NCBI GenBank assembly: GCA_017307735.1
Contig: JAFKGR010000004.1
Span: 186,001 to 250,000 of the forward strand
Length of the DNA: 64,000 bases
Reading direction: 5' to 3'
Source: Chitinophagaceae bacterium
GTDB lineage: Bacteria > Bacteroidota > Bacteroidia > Chitinophagales > Chitinophagaceae
Made by a program: the position numbers and the translations under genes. The notes below the pieces were generated by a model. The model saw only the letters and a program-made list of their open reading frames with translations. It was not told the origin of the DNA and searched no databases. Below, piece after piece: positions 26,798 through 35,939 of this stretch; positions within the stretch are counted from its first letter, which is position 1, and the number at the start of each line of letters is the position of its first letter.

Positions 26798-27344
26798 AAG
26801 AAGAGCCTTTTTCTTTCAATGAATATTTTTCAATCCAGCCGATGAGCAGCGATCTTGCCCTTGCATATTGCGAGCGCGAAGTGCCATCAGAAATCCCGAG
26901 CATCCCGGCAATCTCCACATGAGAATAACCCTCCACCGCGTACAGGTTAAAAACCGTCTGGTAACCTGTCGGCAATTGGCGGATGAGGGAAGCCAGTTCT
27001 TTCGCATTCATTTTAAGCTCAGGATTTTCGTCAGATACCAGGTGAAGGTTATCATCGGGATATACCAGTTCATAGCTGTATTTTTTATTACTTTTTAAAT
27101 AGGTCAATGCCGTATTCACCACAATTTTCCGGATCCAGGCACCCAACTCACCACGGGAATCATAATCCTCAAGATGGTTAAACACTTTCACAAAGGCATC
27201 CTGCAAAATATTTTCAGCATCACCCATATTTTTGGTATAGCGATAGCTCACACCAAGCATGTAGGGTGCGTACCGTTCATACAACAGCTTTTGTGCTTCA
27301 GGTTTCCCCTTCAGACATTCCTTGATGAGATGTTTGTCTTCCAC
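26778..27344 (-). CDS. ECF-type RNA polymerase sigma factor
   Basis: 188 residues. Sigma-70 region 2 (YERYAPYMLGVSYRYTKNMG, DAENILQDAFVKVF) and region 4 (LPTGYQTVFNLYAVEGYSH, then VEIAGMLGISDGTSRSQYAR, the -35-binding helix-turn-helix). No region 3. It heads a five-gene leftward operon encoding a membrane-anchored protein, a LVIVD lipoprotein and two outer-membrane barrels, so it probably controls envelope genes. Confidence 0.92.
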   Translation of the reverse strand: MEDKHLIKECLKGKPEAQKLLYERYAPYMLGVSYRYTKNMGDAENILQDAFVKVFNHLEDYDSRGELGAWIRKIVVNTALTYLKSNKKYSYELVYPDDNLHLVSDENPELKMNAKELASLIRQLPTGYQTVFNLYAVEGYSHVEIAGMLGISDGTSRSQYARARSLLIGWIEKYSLKEKGSSYGKQGF

Positions 27345-27768
27345 GTGTTCAATAAGCTGACAACATTAATTGGATAATCGTTGCTTGGCCTGAAAAATAT
27401 ATTTTGAATCCAATCTAAAATAGAAAGAATTTACAACAAAACTTTTTTGAACCGGGATTTTGCATTGGCCTTTGATTCTGCTGCAAAGTGCGTAAGGATT
27501 ATGGTAAGCATCCCGGTAACCCCGGCTTAGAAAGCCTTTGCGAAAATAATAACCCGCCAATTACTACCCTTATTGCCGAAAATGCAAAATGCATAATAGC
27601 CCCGCTGCTAATGAATAAATAATTTGGTTATTCATATCTTTATTTTAGGCCGGCTATCTTTTAGAGCATGAAAAAAAGAAGAATGAGAACGGAAATTGGT
27701 GCTGCACGTTCCCGCATTTTGGATATTGTAAAAAAATCTATTCCTGCAAGGATTTGAATAATCACATC
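27345..27768. other. Intergenic region with truncated hairpin-ended repeat
   Basis: Divergent spacer between the sigma-factor operon and the aldehyde dehydrogenase gene. Positions 27451-27549 hold the partial copy of the dispersed element described separately. The remainder is A/T-rich with no supported gene. Confidence 0.5.
27451..27549 (+). repeat. Dispersed hairpin-ended element, copy 1 (truncated)
   Basis: Begins ACCGGGATTTTGCA and contains the shared core GCATCCCGGTAACCCCGG, CTTAGAAAGCCTTTGCG. It lacks the distal half (GAGCATTAGGCTTTCTTAG and the TTTTGCAG hairpin) seen in copies 2 and 3. Same orientation as the other copies. Confidence 0.75.
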
Positions 27769-29160
27769 ATGGAGAAAATAAATCAAACCATAAAGGATAA
27801 TTTGTACAAGATGCGGGCGTATTTCCAATCCGGTGCGACGCTGGATTATGCCTTCAGGAAAGAACAACTTAGAAAATTAAAAGAAGCCATCGTTCAAAAT
27901 GAAGCTGCCATTTTTGAAGCGCTGAAAAAAGATTTGGACAAGAGTCCGGAGGAATCTTACGCTACCGAAGTCGGGTTGGTATTGGCTGAGATTTCTGTAG
28001 CATTAAGGAATCTGGAGAAATGGATGCGTCCTGAGAAGCTAAAAACCAATTTGGTGAATTTTCCCTCTTCTTCCAGATTATATCGCGATCCATATGGCGT
28101 AACCCTCGTCATCGGTGCGTGGAATTATCCGTTCCAACTTTTACTTGCTCCCCTGGTAGGTGCAATGGCGGCCGGCAACTGTGTAGTGCTGAAACCTTCA
28201 GAGGTTGCCGTGGCTACTTCCGCTGTGATAGCGAGGATTTTCAGAGAGAATTTTGACCCCCGGTATATTTCCGTGCATGAAGGTGAAGGCGGCGAGGTGA
28301 TTCCCGGTCTTATGGATGCTTTTCGTTTTGATTACATTTTTTATACCGGTGGCACTACGGTGGGAAAGATCATTTATCAGGCGGCGGCGAAAGATTTGAT
28401 CCCCGTAACATTGGAACTGGGAGGGAAAAGCCCGGCAATAGTGGAGCGGGAGGCCGACCTGAAAGCGGCAGCGCGCCGCATCGTTATCGGCAAATTTCTC
28501 AATTCGGGGCAAACCTGCGTGGCCCCGGATTATGTGCTTGCACAGGCCGATATCAAAGAACAACTTTTTGCTCAGATCGTTGAAACGACGGAGAAGTTTT
28601 TCGGCAAGGATGCTTCTCAAAGTTATGATTACGGCAGAGTCATCAACCGGCGGCATTTTGATTCGCTCGTTTCCCTGCTTCCCGAAAAGGAAAAAATAAG
28701 GTACGGAGGCGATCATGACAGAGATCAACTTTATTTTGGTCCCACAATTTTATCCGAAGTCAGCCCCGGTGATCCGGTAATGCGCAAAGAAATTTTTGGT
28801 CCGATACTTCCCGTTATCTCTTACGATCAAAAAGAAGATGCACTGAAGGTGATAAAAAAGTTTGAAAAACCATTATCATTTTATCTGTTCACCCAAAATA
28901 AGGCACACGTAAAATGGTGGATGAAACACGCTTCATTTGGCGGCGGCTGCATCAATAATACCTTGTGGCATTTTAGCAACCCGAACATGCCGTTTGGCGG
29001 AGTAGGAGATAGCGGTATGGGCGCTTATCACGGCAGGTTTTCATTCAACACCTTCTCCCATTCCAAGGCGGTTTTATCCACACCCACATGGTTTGACCCC
29101 GCACTGAAATATCCACCCTTCAAAGGAAGGCTGCGATTTTTCAAATGGATGATAAAGTAA
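27769..29160 (+). CDS. Aldehyde dehydrogenase (ALDH family, fatty-aldehyde type)
   Basis: 463 residues. Oxidises aldehydes to acids with NAD(P)+. Seen: Rossmann region NYPFQLLLAPLVGAMAAGN, catalytic Glu in LELGGKSPAIV (about residue 205), nucleophile Cys in NSGQTCVAPDYV (about 240), and the terminal PFGGVGDSGMGAYHG motif. Length and the C-terminal hydrophobic/basic tail (LRFFKWMIK) are like class 3 / fatty aldehyde dehydrogenases. ATG 27769 chosen over a TTG at 27754. Stands alone. Confidence 0.92.
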   Translation: MEKINQTIKDNLYKMRAYFQSGATLDYAFRKEQLRKLKEAIVQNEAAIFEALKKDLDKSPEESYATEVGLVLAEISVALRNLEKWMRPEKLKTNLVNFPSSSRLYRDPYGVTLVIGAWNYPFQLLLAPLVGAMAAGNCVVLKPSEVAVATSAVIARIFRENFDPRYISVHEGEGGEVIPGLMDAFRFDYIFYTGGTTVGKIIYQAAAKDLIPVTLELGGKSPAIVEREADLKAAARRIVIGKFLNSGQTCVAPDYVLAQADIKEQLFAQIVETTEKFFGKDASQSYDYGRVINRRHFDSLVSLLPEKEKIRYGGDHDRDQLYFGPTILSEVSPGDPVMRKEIFGPILPVISYDQKEDALKVIKKFEKPLSFYLFTQNKAHVKWWMKHASFGGGCINNTLWHFSNPNMPFGGVGDSGMGAYHGRFSFNTFSHSKAVLSTPTWFDPALKYPPFKGRLRFFKWMIK

Positions 29161-29712
29161 TTGGGTTGGGAAAAGTGAAAATAAGTTTTTTCCATTTCGC
29201 AGCTCATTTGGCCCAAATATCCTTTAAAACTCAAGCTTACTTTTAAAGGAAAAAGAAAATATTATGGAGTTGGGTAGGATGCTACAGAAAATGAGCGGGA
29301 AGGGTTAAATTCCAAACGACTGAATACTGACCTCCCGGAATTAAAATCTATTCTTACTTCCATTGAGGGGAAGCCATAAACTGCGCCAGGAGACCGGAAC
29401 GTTTTTTTAGAGAATTTGTCATTTCAACAGGGAGGAATACTAAAAAGGCGAAGATGAAGAATGTTATGTCTTCAGCTTCTGGAAAAAGGGAATTCCGATT
29501 CGGAAATAAACAGTCTCATAACACTTTGCCTAACGGTTAACCAATGGGAGACGACCGAAAATTCATTGTGCCTTTCTCTGGCAAATCAGCCGGTTAATGT
29601 ACTAAAAGTACGGAAATAGTACCACAGCTAAGAAGGGCTTTTTCTCGGCCAAAACCGCTGCCGACCTGCAGGCCAGCTCCGCTATAACTACCTGCCCGAA
29701 CGAAGTATTTCT
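29161..29712. other. Non-coding region with possible gene remnants and operator-like motif
   Basis: No intact gene. A short frame from ATG 29263 and a following out-of-frame piece may be remains of a lost ORF, but no family is recognisable. At 29599-29622 GTACTAAAAGTACGGAAATAGTAC shares GTACGGAAATA with the palindrome upstream of the antitoxin gene. Confidence 0.35.
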
Positions 29713-30204
29713 TTATGCAAATAATTCTTCTAATGTTTTGATGGCTATAAACATTTTTTTGCTATCGGGAAGTCTTATGAAACCATATTTTTCATAGAAT
29801 TTTTCGGCTTCCTCATCTATCGGGTCAACAACAACGGCGAATGAGCCCATCTCTTGTGATATGCCATAACTCCTTTTTAAGGCATCAATTAGCAATATTT
29901 TTCCGATTCCCTGATCTTGATATTTTTTGTCAACTGCTAATCTTCCCAGCAAAGTAGTTGGGATTGAATTGTATGATTTTGGAAGTTTCTTTTGAATGTG
30001 CTCCGGAAAACTACCTAAAGGAATGCTGTTATTTGAAAGTGTATAATATCCTTGAATGCTGGTTTCATTTTCAGATAGCACAAAACAAGCGGATAACTTT
30101 CTTTTGATGTCTTGCCCTGCTTGCGTTTTCAGGTAATTGTTTAAAAACTCCTTTCCACAATCGAAATCTTTCCGATTGTGTTTTTTGCTCAAAAGCGCAA
30201 TCAT
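29713..30204 (-). CDS. GNAT acetyltransferase toxin (TacT-like)
   Basis: 163 residues of GNAT fold with the acetyl-CoA binding motif QDQGIGKILLIDAL (about residues 97-110) and LGRLAVDKKY before it. The N-terminus FDCGKEFLNNYLK, the SACFVLSE stretch and the late Tyr in AEKFYEKYGFIRL match the TacT/AtaT class, which acetylates the amino group of charged tRNAs and blocks translation. It follows a DUF1778 antitoxin gene with a 4-bp overlap. Confidence 0.88.
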   Translation of the reverse strand: MIALLSKKHNRKDFDCGKEFLNNYLKTQAGQDIKRKLSACFVLSENETSIQGYYTLSNNSIPLGSFPEHIQKKLPKSYNSIPTTLLGRLAVDKKYQDQGIGKILLIDALKRSYGISQEMGSFAVVVDPIDEEAEKFYEKYGFIRLPDSKKMFIAIKTLEELFA

Positions 30205-30494
30205 TTCTTTGAATTTGATACAAAAATTTTATAGTCTTCAAAAGCATCTTTCAAATTTTTTGAAGGCTTCTTTGGTTTTGTTATTGCATCGAAAAAGATT
30301 TGGCTGTCTCTTTCAGAAGCTATTATTTGCTCTTTTTCCTGAATAATTTCCTTTGCTTTTTCCTGGACTGTTAGTATGACAAAGTCAGTTAGGCTTCTAA
30401 AACCACCTAAATATGCCGCTTTTTCAAAAAATTGCTTTTGTTCTTTAGGAAGCTTTGCGTCAAAACGTGCCTGTTCTTTAATTGCCGTACTCAT
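30201..30494 (-). CDS. DUF1778 antitoxin (TacA-like)
   Basis: 97 residues. Ribbon-helix-helix N-terminus (RFDAKLPKEQKQFFEKAAYL, SLTDFVILTVQEKAKEI) followed by a toxin-binding tail. It neutralises the adjacent GNAT toxin and is expected to repress its own promoter; a palindrome at 30516-30534 fits an operator. ATGA overlap with the toxin gene means coupled translation. Confidence 0.88.
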   Translation of the reverse strand: MSTAIKEQARFDAKLPKEQKQFFEKAAYLGGFRSLTDFVILTVQEKAKEIIQEKEQIIASERDSQIFFDAITKPKKPSKNLKDAFEDYKIFVSNSKK

Positions 30495-30515
30495 AGTTGA
30501 AATATTTTTATAAAT

Positions 30516-30534
30516 GTACGGAAATAATCCGTAC
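30516..30534. promoter_or_regulatory. Putative TacA operator palindrome
   Basis: GTACGGAAATAATCCGTAC is a perfect inverted repeat (7-bp arms, 5-bp spacer), 22 bp upstream of the antitoxin start. Extra CCGTAC half-sites occur at 30485-30490 and 30561-30566. Autoregulation by ribbon-helix-helix antitoxins is known for the family; the site is inferred. Confidence 0.55.
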
Positions 30535-30696
30535 GAAGAAAATCTTCGCGGGCTAAATCTCCGTACGATTGTTTAGGTTTAATATTGTGTATCGGCTTGC
30601 TGGCCACTTGCCAAAGTGGTGGATTTTTACTGATAAATTCCCAATTGGAGCCATTTGCCCTGCCTGAAAAAAACCTTGGTAACAGGTTCATGCTTA

Positions 30697-31101
30697 TTAT
30701 CTAAAAAGCTTATTGAGTGACAAAATACTCTCTTTAAGTTCTGTGATTATTTTCTCGTTGTCTGCCGGCTTATGTTTGTCAATTAGGTCAGCAATGGAAT
30801 CGGTTCTTCGGTTCAGTTCTAAATTAGGTTGCTCGGTCTTTTTCTGAAAACCGAAGGCAAGTTGGTGAGTGAAAGCAAATAAGTCATTTAGTATGCCAAG
30901 AAATGGGATCAATTTTTTAAATGACTCTTCTATGTCCAATTTTGTTATCATTCCATAGACCTTCATCGGTTCTTTGTCATAATGAATAGGCAGATCTTTT
31001 TGCATTTTTAATATTTCAAAATTCAGGACAGCTTTCCGCAATTCCTCAACGATGATGCTCTTGGCAAAGACGAACTGCACCAAAAGTTTTTTACTGAACA
31101 C
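30697..31101 (-). CDS. Uncertain ORF, probably the remnant of a larger gene
   Basis: 134 codons. From about residue 26 on the peptide (FEILKMQKDLPIHYDKEPMK to the end) has a plausible helical, charged composition. The first 25 residues lie antisense to a stretch (31030-31145) that itself reads like coding DNA on the plus strand. The region is full of broken genes, so this is likely a truncated gene joined to foreign sequence. No family recognised. Confidence 0.3.
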   Translation of the reverse strand: MFSKKLLVQFVFAKSIIVEELRKAVLNFEILKMQKDLPIHYDKEPMKVYGMITKLDIEESFKKLIPFLGILNDLFAFTHQLAFGFQKKTEQPNLELNRRTDSIADLIDKHKPADNEKIITELKESILSLNKLFR

Positions 31102-31145
31102 GAATTACAATCGGAAATTATTGCAGATGCAGACCCAGTTAATTT

Positions 31146-31742
31146 GCCGGCACCACACGCGACACCATTGAAGAAACCCTCAACATCAAAGGCATTCTGT
31201 TCAGGTTGATTGACACCGCAGGAATTCGCGAACATATTTCCGGCACCATTGAGAGTATGGGCATTGAATGAGGCAAACAAAATGCAGAACGCGCCGGAAT
31301 CATCATCAACGTCAAAGACCAGATGAATCCGGGATGGCTGGAAATCTACCAATCCAAACTGATTGAGGTCAACAATAAACTGGATGCCTACACGAAAAAA
31401 ATGGAATCAGAAGGGAAACCCATTCCACCTGTTTCAAATGGCATTTCCGCTAAAAACCTTTCCACCATCTAATGGCTCAAAGATGCGCTTTACGACAAAG
31501 CCCTGTCAGGCAAAAAAGCCGATGGCGCTATCGTATCCAATGTGCGCCATTACGAAGCTCTCCTCAAAACAAGAGAAAGCATCCTCGCTGTCAAATCCGG
31601 ACTGGAACAGGGTTTACCGGTTGATCTCATCACCATTGATGTTCGGCGTTGCCTGCACTACCTCGGAGAAATTACAGGACAGGTAGAAGTGGATAGGGAA
31701 ATCCTCGGAGCGATATTTTCAAAGTTCTGTACAGGGAAGTGA
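31146..31742 (+). pseudogene. 3' fragment of mnmE (tRNA modification GTPase), two in-frame stops
   Basis: One frame reads [20 protein letters not shown] and LIDTAGIRE (G2 and G3 of the MnmE GTPase), then NVRHYEALLKTRESI, LHYLGEITGQV and finally ILGAIFSKFCTGK, the invariant MnmE C-terminus with its FCIGK-type motif. TGA at 31269-31271 and TAA at 31470-31472 interrupt it. The N-terminal domain and the P-loop are absent. MnmE is normally encoded once and is nearly universal, so an intact gene should lie elsewhere. Confidence 0.85.
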
Positions 31743-31753
31743 GTCGGCGAAAA

Positions 31754-31960
31754 ATAGCAAATAACATCGAAACGTCTGACGCCAAAGGGCGTGTACAAAA
31801 CAAACCCGGTTTCCCCGGTTTATACTATAACAATACTCCTGAATAGGAAGGAAACGCCGACAAAGAGGCTGGTGAAAAGCAATATGAAAAAATGAAATGG
31901 CCCGAAAAACAAGCGCGTAAATCCGGCGCAGCAGTAATCTGCTACTATGAGGTTTTGTAG
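31754..31960 (+). pseudogene. Degraded gene fragment of unknown family
   Basis: One frame with a single internal TAG (31844-31846) encodes a peptide with clear coding character: GRVQNKPGFPGLYYNNTPE, then EKQYEKMKWPEKQARKSGAA and VICYYEVL before TAG. No start codon is visible. Family not recognised. It adjoins the mnmE remnant, showing that this segment is a graveyard of fragments. Confidence 0.4.
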
Positions 31961-32058
31961 GATAAAAAAACAAATCAGAAGAACTCTATAAAAAATAATT
32001 TATATTCATTATGTATCTCTATATATTTGCAAAACGGAAACATTCTACAATGAAATAA

Positions 32059-32616
32059 ATGAAACAATCAATAAACGATATATGTGAGATTCGCTTCGGT
32101 TTTTACAGCCAACCTGTTGAAGGAGGTAATGTACCTTACGTACAGGTAAGGCAATTTGATGATCAGGGAATATTAATGTCTGAAGCTAACGATTTTGTAC
32201 TTCTGGATCAGAAGTCTGAGCCGCATCTTTTACAAGATGGCGATGTGCTTTTTGTAGGTAAAGGTAACCGGCTTTTTGCCTGGTGTTACAGAGATTCCCT
32301 CGGTCCTTATATCGCTTCTTCCATCTTTTTTGTACTGAGGCCAAAGAAAAAAATAATTTATCCGGAGTACCTGGCTGCTATTTTAAATGCACCCCAAACA
32401 AAAGCTGCTTTATTGCAAATAGGTAGCGGAACTAATATTTTTTCTTTGCGCAAATCAGAACTGGGCGCTTTTCAAATTCCGCTTCTGCCCATGGATGAAC
32501 AAAAAAAAGTAGCTTCACTTGCCGGACTGCATCAAAAGCAAATTGCTTTATCACAGGAATTGATTATCCAACAACAAAACCTATATGCAGCCATCATTTC
32601 AAAACTGATTAAATAA
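32059..32616 (+). CDS. Half-size HsdS-like specificity protein (single target-recognition domain)
   Basis: 185 residues against about 400-460 for full HsdS. It has one target-recognition domain (FGFYSQPVEGGNVPYVQVRQ, LLQDGDVLFVGKG) and one coiled segment (IPLLPMDEQKKVASLAGLHQ, then the C-terminal helix). It would need to pair as a dimer, or modify the methylase with another S protein. It is the first gene of the island, 5 bp before hsdM. Confidence 0.75.
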   Translation: MKQSINDICEIRFGFYSQPVEGGNVPYVQVRQFDDQGILMSEANDFVLLDQKSEPHLLQDGDVLFVGKGNRLFAWCYRDSLGPYIASSIFFVLRPKKKIIYPEYLAAILNAPQTKAALLQIGSGTNIFSLRKSELGAFQIPLLPMDEQKKVASLAGLHQKQIALSQELIIQQQNLYAAIISKLIK

Positions 32617-32621
32617 TAAAT

Positions 32622-34148
32622 ATGCAAAAAAAGCTCACACAATCAGATATCAATAACATCGTTTGGAAAGCCTGTGATACTTTCCGCGGTACTATTGATG
32701 CCACGCAATACAAGGATTATATCCTTACCATGCTCTTCTTGAAATACGTTACCGACGTGTGGAAAGATAAAAAAGCCGTTTATGCGGAAAAATACAATAA
32801 TGATGAAGTGCGCATAGAAAGGGCATTAAGAAATGAGCGTTTTCAATTACCTGCCGAAAGCTCCTTTGATTATTTGTTTGAACAACGCAATGAAAGCAAC
32901 CTGGGCGAATTGATCAATATTGCGCTGGAAAAATTGGAAGATGCCAACCGTTCCAAGCTGGAACGTGTATTTCGCAATATTGATTTCAACAGCGAAGCAA
33001 ACCTGGGACAAACCAAAGACCGCAACCGCCGGTTGAAAAATTTATTGGTTGATTTTTCAGAATTGGATCTGCAGCCTTCTCACCTTGAAGGCAATGATAT
33101 TATCGGTGATGCTTACGAATTCCTGATCGCCAGATTTGCCAGCGATGCCGGAAAAAAAGCAGGTGAATTTTATACACCTGCGGAAGTATCTACTTTATTG
33201 GCAAAGCTTTTAGCGCCGCAACCGGGAAACCGCATCTGTGACCCTACATGTGGTTCCGGGTCCTTGCTGATCAAATTAGGCCGCGAAGTAGGCAGCAATA
33301 ATTTTTCCTTATACGGACAGGAAAACAATGGCAGCACCTGGGCATTGGCTCGTATGAACATGTTTCTCCATGAAATGGATAATGCAGATATTGAGTGGGG
33401 CGATACCATTAATAATCCCAAACTGTTAGAGGGCGATCAGTTAATGAAATTCCATATCGTGGCGGCAAATCCGCCTTTTTCTCTTGACAAGTGGGGAGCA
33501 GAAAATGCCATGGCAGACCAATACAACCGTTTTCACCGGGGCATACCGCCAAAGAGCAAAGGCGATTTTGCTTTTGTAACGCACATGATAGAAACCGCCT
33601 ATGAAGATATTGGGCGCGTAGGGGTAATTGTGCCACATGGTGTGCTTTTCCGTGGCAGTTCCGAAGGAAAAATAAGAGAACAACTTATTAAAGAAAATCT
33701 GCTGGAAGCGGTGATTGGTTTACCGGCCAACTTATTTTATGGAACCGGTATTCCTGCTTCTATTCTCATTTTCAATAAAGGGAAAGGCGATAACAAGGAT
33801 GTGCTGTTCATTGATGCCAGCCGCGAATATGAATCGGGTAAAAATCAAAACAGCCTGTCGGAGGCAAACATTCATCACATTGTGGAAACATACAAAACTT
33901 TCAAAGCTGGCGCCAGCCTCAAAGCTGATGAAGGATTAGTGATAGAAGATAAATATGCCTACCGGGCAAGCCTGAAAGAAATTGAAGAGAACGATTACAA
34001 TCTGAATATTCCCCGGTATGTGGACACGTTTGAAGAGGAGGAGCCGGTGGATATTGCTGAAACGCAAAAAGAAATCAGCAGATTGAAATCTGAATTGGTG
34101 AATGTGGAAAATAAAATGAATGAATATTTAAAAGAATTAGGGTTTTAA
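32622..34148 (+). CDS. hsdM: Type I restriction-modification methyltransferase subunit HsdM
   Basis: 508 residues. N6-adenine methylase: N-terminal HsdM helical domain (DINNIVWKACDTFRG), FYTPAEVSTLLAKLL, SAM motif DPTCGSGSLLIKLG (about residue 207) and catalytic motif ANPPFSLDKWG (about 285). The C-terminus is a coiled helix that contacts HsdS. Transcribed with the half-HsdS upstream and the AlbA_2 gene downstream. Confidence 0.95.
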   Translation: MQKKLTQSDINNIVWKACDTFRGTIDATQYKDYILTMLFLKYVTDVWKDKKAVYAEKYNNDEVRIERALRNERFQLPAESSFDYLFEQRNESNLGELINIALEKLEDANRSKLERVFRNIDFNSEANLGQTKDRNRRLKNLLVDFSELDLQPSHLEGNDIIGDAYEFLIARFASDAGKKAGEFYTPAEVSTLLAKLLAPQPGNRICDPTCGSGSLLIKLGREVGSNNFSLYGQENNGSTWALARMNMFLHEMDNADIEWGDTINNPKLLEGDQLMKFHIVAANPPFSLDKWGAENAMADQYNRFHRGIPPKSKGDFAFVTHMIETAYEDIGRVGVIVPHGVLFRGSSEGKIREQLIKENLLEAVIGLPANLFYGTGIPASILIFNKGKGDNKDVLFIDASREYESGKNQNSLSEANIHHIVETYKTFKAGASLKADEGLVIEDKYAYRASLKEIEENDYNLNIPRYVDTFEEEEPVDIAETQKEISRLKSELVNVENKMNEYLKELGF

Positions 34149-34166
34149 TTAACCACTTATTTAAAT

Positions 34167-35939
34167 ATGGTGAAACTAACAAGGCATAGTATTCAATGGT
34201 TTTATGAACTGCTTGAAAAAGGCGAATGTGATACTATAGACTTTAAAGAGCAACTTGAAGACAAACTTATATTCGGGAAATCGTATAAAAACTTTGCTCC
34301 CAATTACAAAGAATTGGCAAGAGATGTAGTCGCTTTTTCTAATAAGAAAGGCGGCTTTATTATTATCGGTATTGTAGATGACACAAAAGAACTTAATCCG
34401 GAATTTAAAAATGAAAAAGATAAGATTTTTGAGCTTGTAAGACAAATCCAGGATAGTACAGTACCTTCTGTGAGTATAAAGCCTCACCAACTTAAAGTAA
34501 ATGCCCGGGATATTTTAGTATTAGAAGTACCTTTTTCTAAGCAGCTTCATAGGATGGGAAAGGGGGAATATCTGATTAGAAGCAACAATGGAAATAGAGC
34601 CATAGAGCCTCACGAAATTGCTACCGTTCAATCTGAAAAGGAGTTAATTGTTTTTGACCAGAAGATATTAAAACTTCATTTTGAATCCACTGAAACAGAT
34701 AAGAACAACAATGCTATTCCGGGTTGGCAGGATATTGAAAAGACAAGAAATTTATTTTCCAGAATTCAAAAAGAAAAACCTGAAAGCCCTTTTTTAAAAA
34801 CAACAACTGAAGAATTTAGTGAAACCCTGGGACTTATTAAAGAAGAAAGGGGAATTTATCATCCTACCATTGCTGGCATACTATTTATAGGAAAGCAAAA
34901 AGCATTAAAAGAGCTTCCTTACAACCAAATAAAGTATATCCGCTATTTTGAAGATGGTACTTACAAGCCCTACGAAGATGCAGGAAATTTGATAGATATG
35001 GCTGATGAGTGTTTTGCACAGTTGAAATCAGAAAGCAAGCAAAAGGAAATCCATTTTGGCCTCAACAGGGTTTTTGTTGAAGATTATTCACAGGTTTTAT
35101 TGAGGGAATTATTAATCAATGCTATGGCGCACCGGGACTATAGCAGGCAACAGATTATTGAAATAAGAAAGTTTCCAACTCACATGGAATTTGAAAGTCC
35201 CGGTCAGTTTCCACAAGGGATAGATGCAGATAATATATTGCGCAAAACCAATCCGCGCAACCCCAATATCATGGATGTATTCAGGGAGATAAAATATGCA
35301 GAAAAAGCAGGTAGCGGATTTGACAAAGTTTTCAGGGAATTATTATCCAACGGAAAACAAATGCCTAAAACCATTCAAACTTCCACCAGCATTTTGGTAA
35401 AAGTGAACGCCAATGTTACCGCCGAAAAATTGGGCGAACTTAGCCAGCTATACAAGAAACTGACAAATGTGGAAGAAATAGATGTTCAGGTCCTCGTAGT
35501 TTTGAATAATATTTATGAGCGGGGTAAATTATCTTATTCCCAATTAGAAACCTCACCTTATGTACAAAGAGACCGGCTGAAAGGGATCATCAAAGAATTA
35601 CAAGACCTTGAATTTATTGAAACAACCGGCCGTACTTCCGGTATAAAATACATTCTGCACAGGAGTAAACGGTTGAGCGTTGATGATAAAATCTCTTACT
35701 CAAAACAAAAGCAACAGGAGCGGGCAGAACAGATAGAATCTATAATGCGATACCTGAAAACGATTGATGAAATTGATAATGAAGCAGCGAGGAAATTGCT
35801 GAATATACCGGATTCAAATGCATCTTATATATCCAGGCTTTTTGGTGAAATGATGGAAAATAATTTATTGCAGATTGCAAGCGAAATTGGACATAACAGG
35901 AGAACCTACAAAATAAAACAAAGTTTGCAAAGAAATTGA
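34167..35939 (+). CDS. AlbA_2 (Schlafen-type) domain protein with HTH tail
   Basis: 590 residues. Residues 15-145 form an AlbA_2 domain (CDTIDFKEQL, VVAFSNKKGGFIIIGI), residues about 300-400 an ATPase-like (GHKL/HATPase_c_4) region (LLRELLINAMAHRDYS and RNPNIMDVFREIKYAEKAGSG split around it), and the C-terminal part has winged-helix segments. Such genes are often embedded in type I loci; their role, regulatory or defensive, is unresolved. Only 18 bp follow hsdM, so they are probably co-expressed. Confidence 0.85.
   Translation: MVKLTRHSIQWFYELLEKGECDTIDFKEQLEDKLIFGKSYKNFAPNYKELARDVVAFSNKKGGFIIIGIVDDTKELNPEFKNEKDKIFELVRQIQDSTVPSVSIKPHQLKVNARDILVLEVPFSKQLHRMGKGEYLIRSNNGNRAIEPHEIATVQSEKELIVFDQKILKLHFESTETDKNNNAIPGWQDIEKTRNLFSRIQKEKPESPFLKTTTEEFSETLGLIKEERGIYHPTIAGILFIGKQKALKELPYNQIKYIRYFEDGTYKPYEDAGNLIDMADECFAQLKSESKQKEIHFGLNRVFVEDYSQVLLRELLINAMAHRDYSRQQIIEIRKFPTHMEFESPGQFPQGIDADNILRKTNPRNPNIMDVFREIKYAEKAGSGFDKVFRELLSNGKQMPKTIQTSTSILVKVNANVTAEKLGELSQLYKKLTNVEEIDVQVLVVLNNIYERGKLSYSQLETSPYVQRDRLKGIIKELQDLEFIETTGRTSGIKYILHRSKRLSVDDKISYSKQKQQERAEQIESIMRYLKTIDEIDNEAARKLLNIPDSNASYISRLFGEMMENNLLQIASEIGHNRRTYKIKQSLQRN

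Noticed and set aside
27366..27560. Minus-strand ORF reading FRKGFLSRGYRDAYHNPYA
   Set aside because: It lies in the dispersed hairpin element and the same reading would occur in the other copies; repeat-derived.
30491..30691. 66-codon minus-strand ORF upstream of the antitoxin
   Set aside because: It covers the operator palindromes and promoter of the toxin-antitoxin operon; composition is not protein-like.
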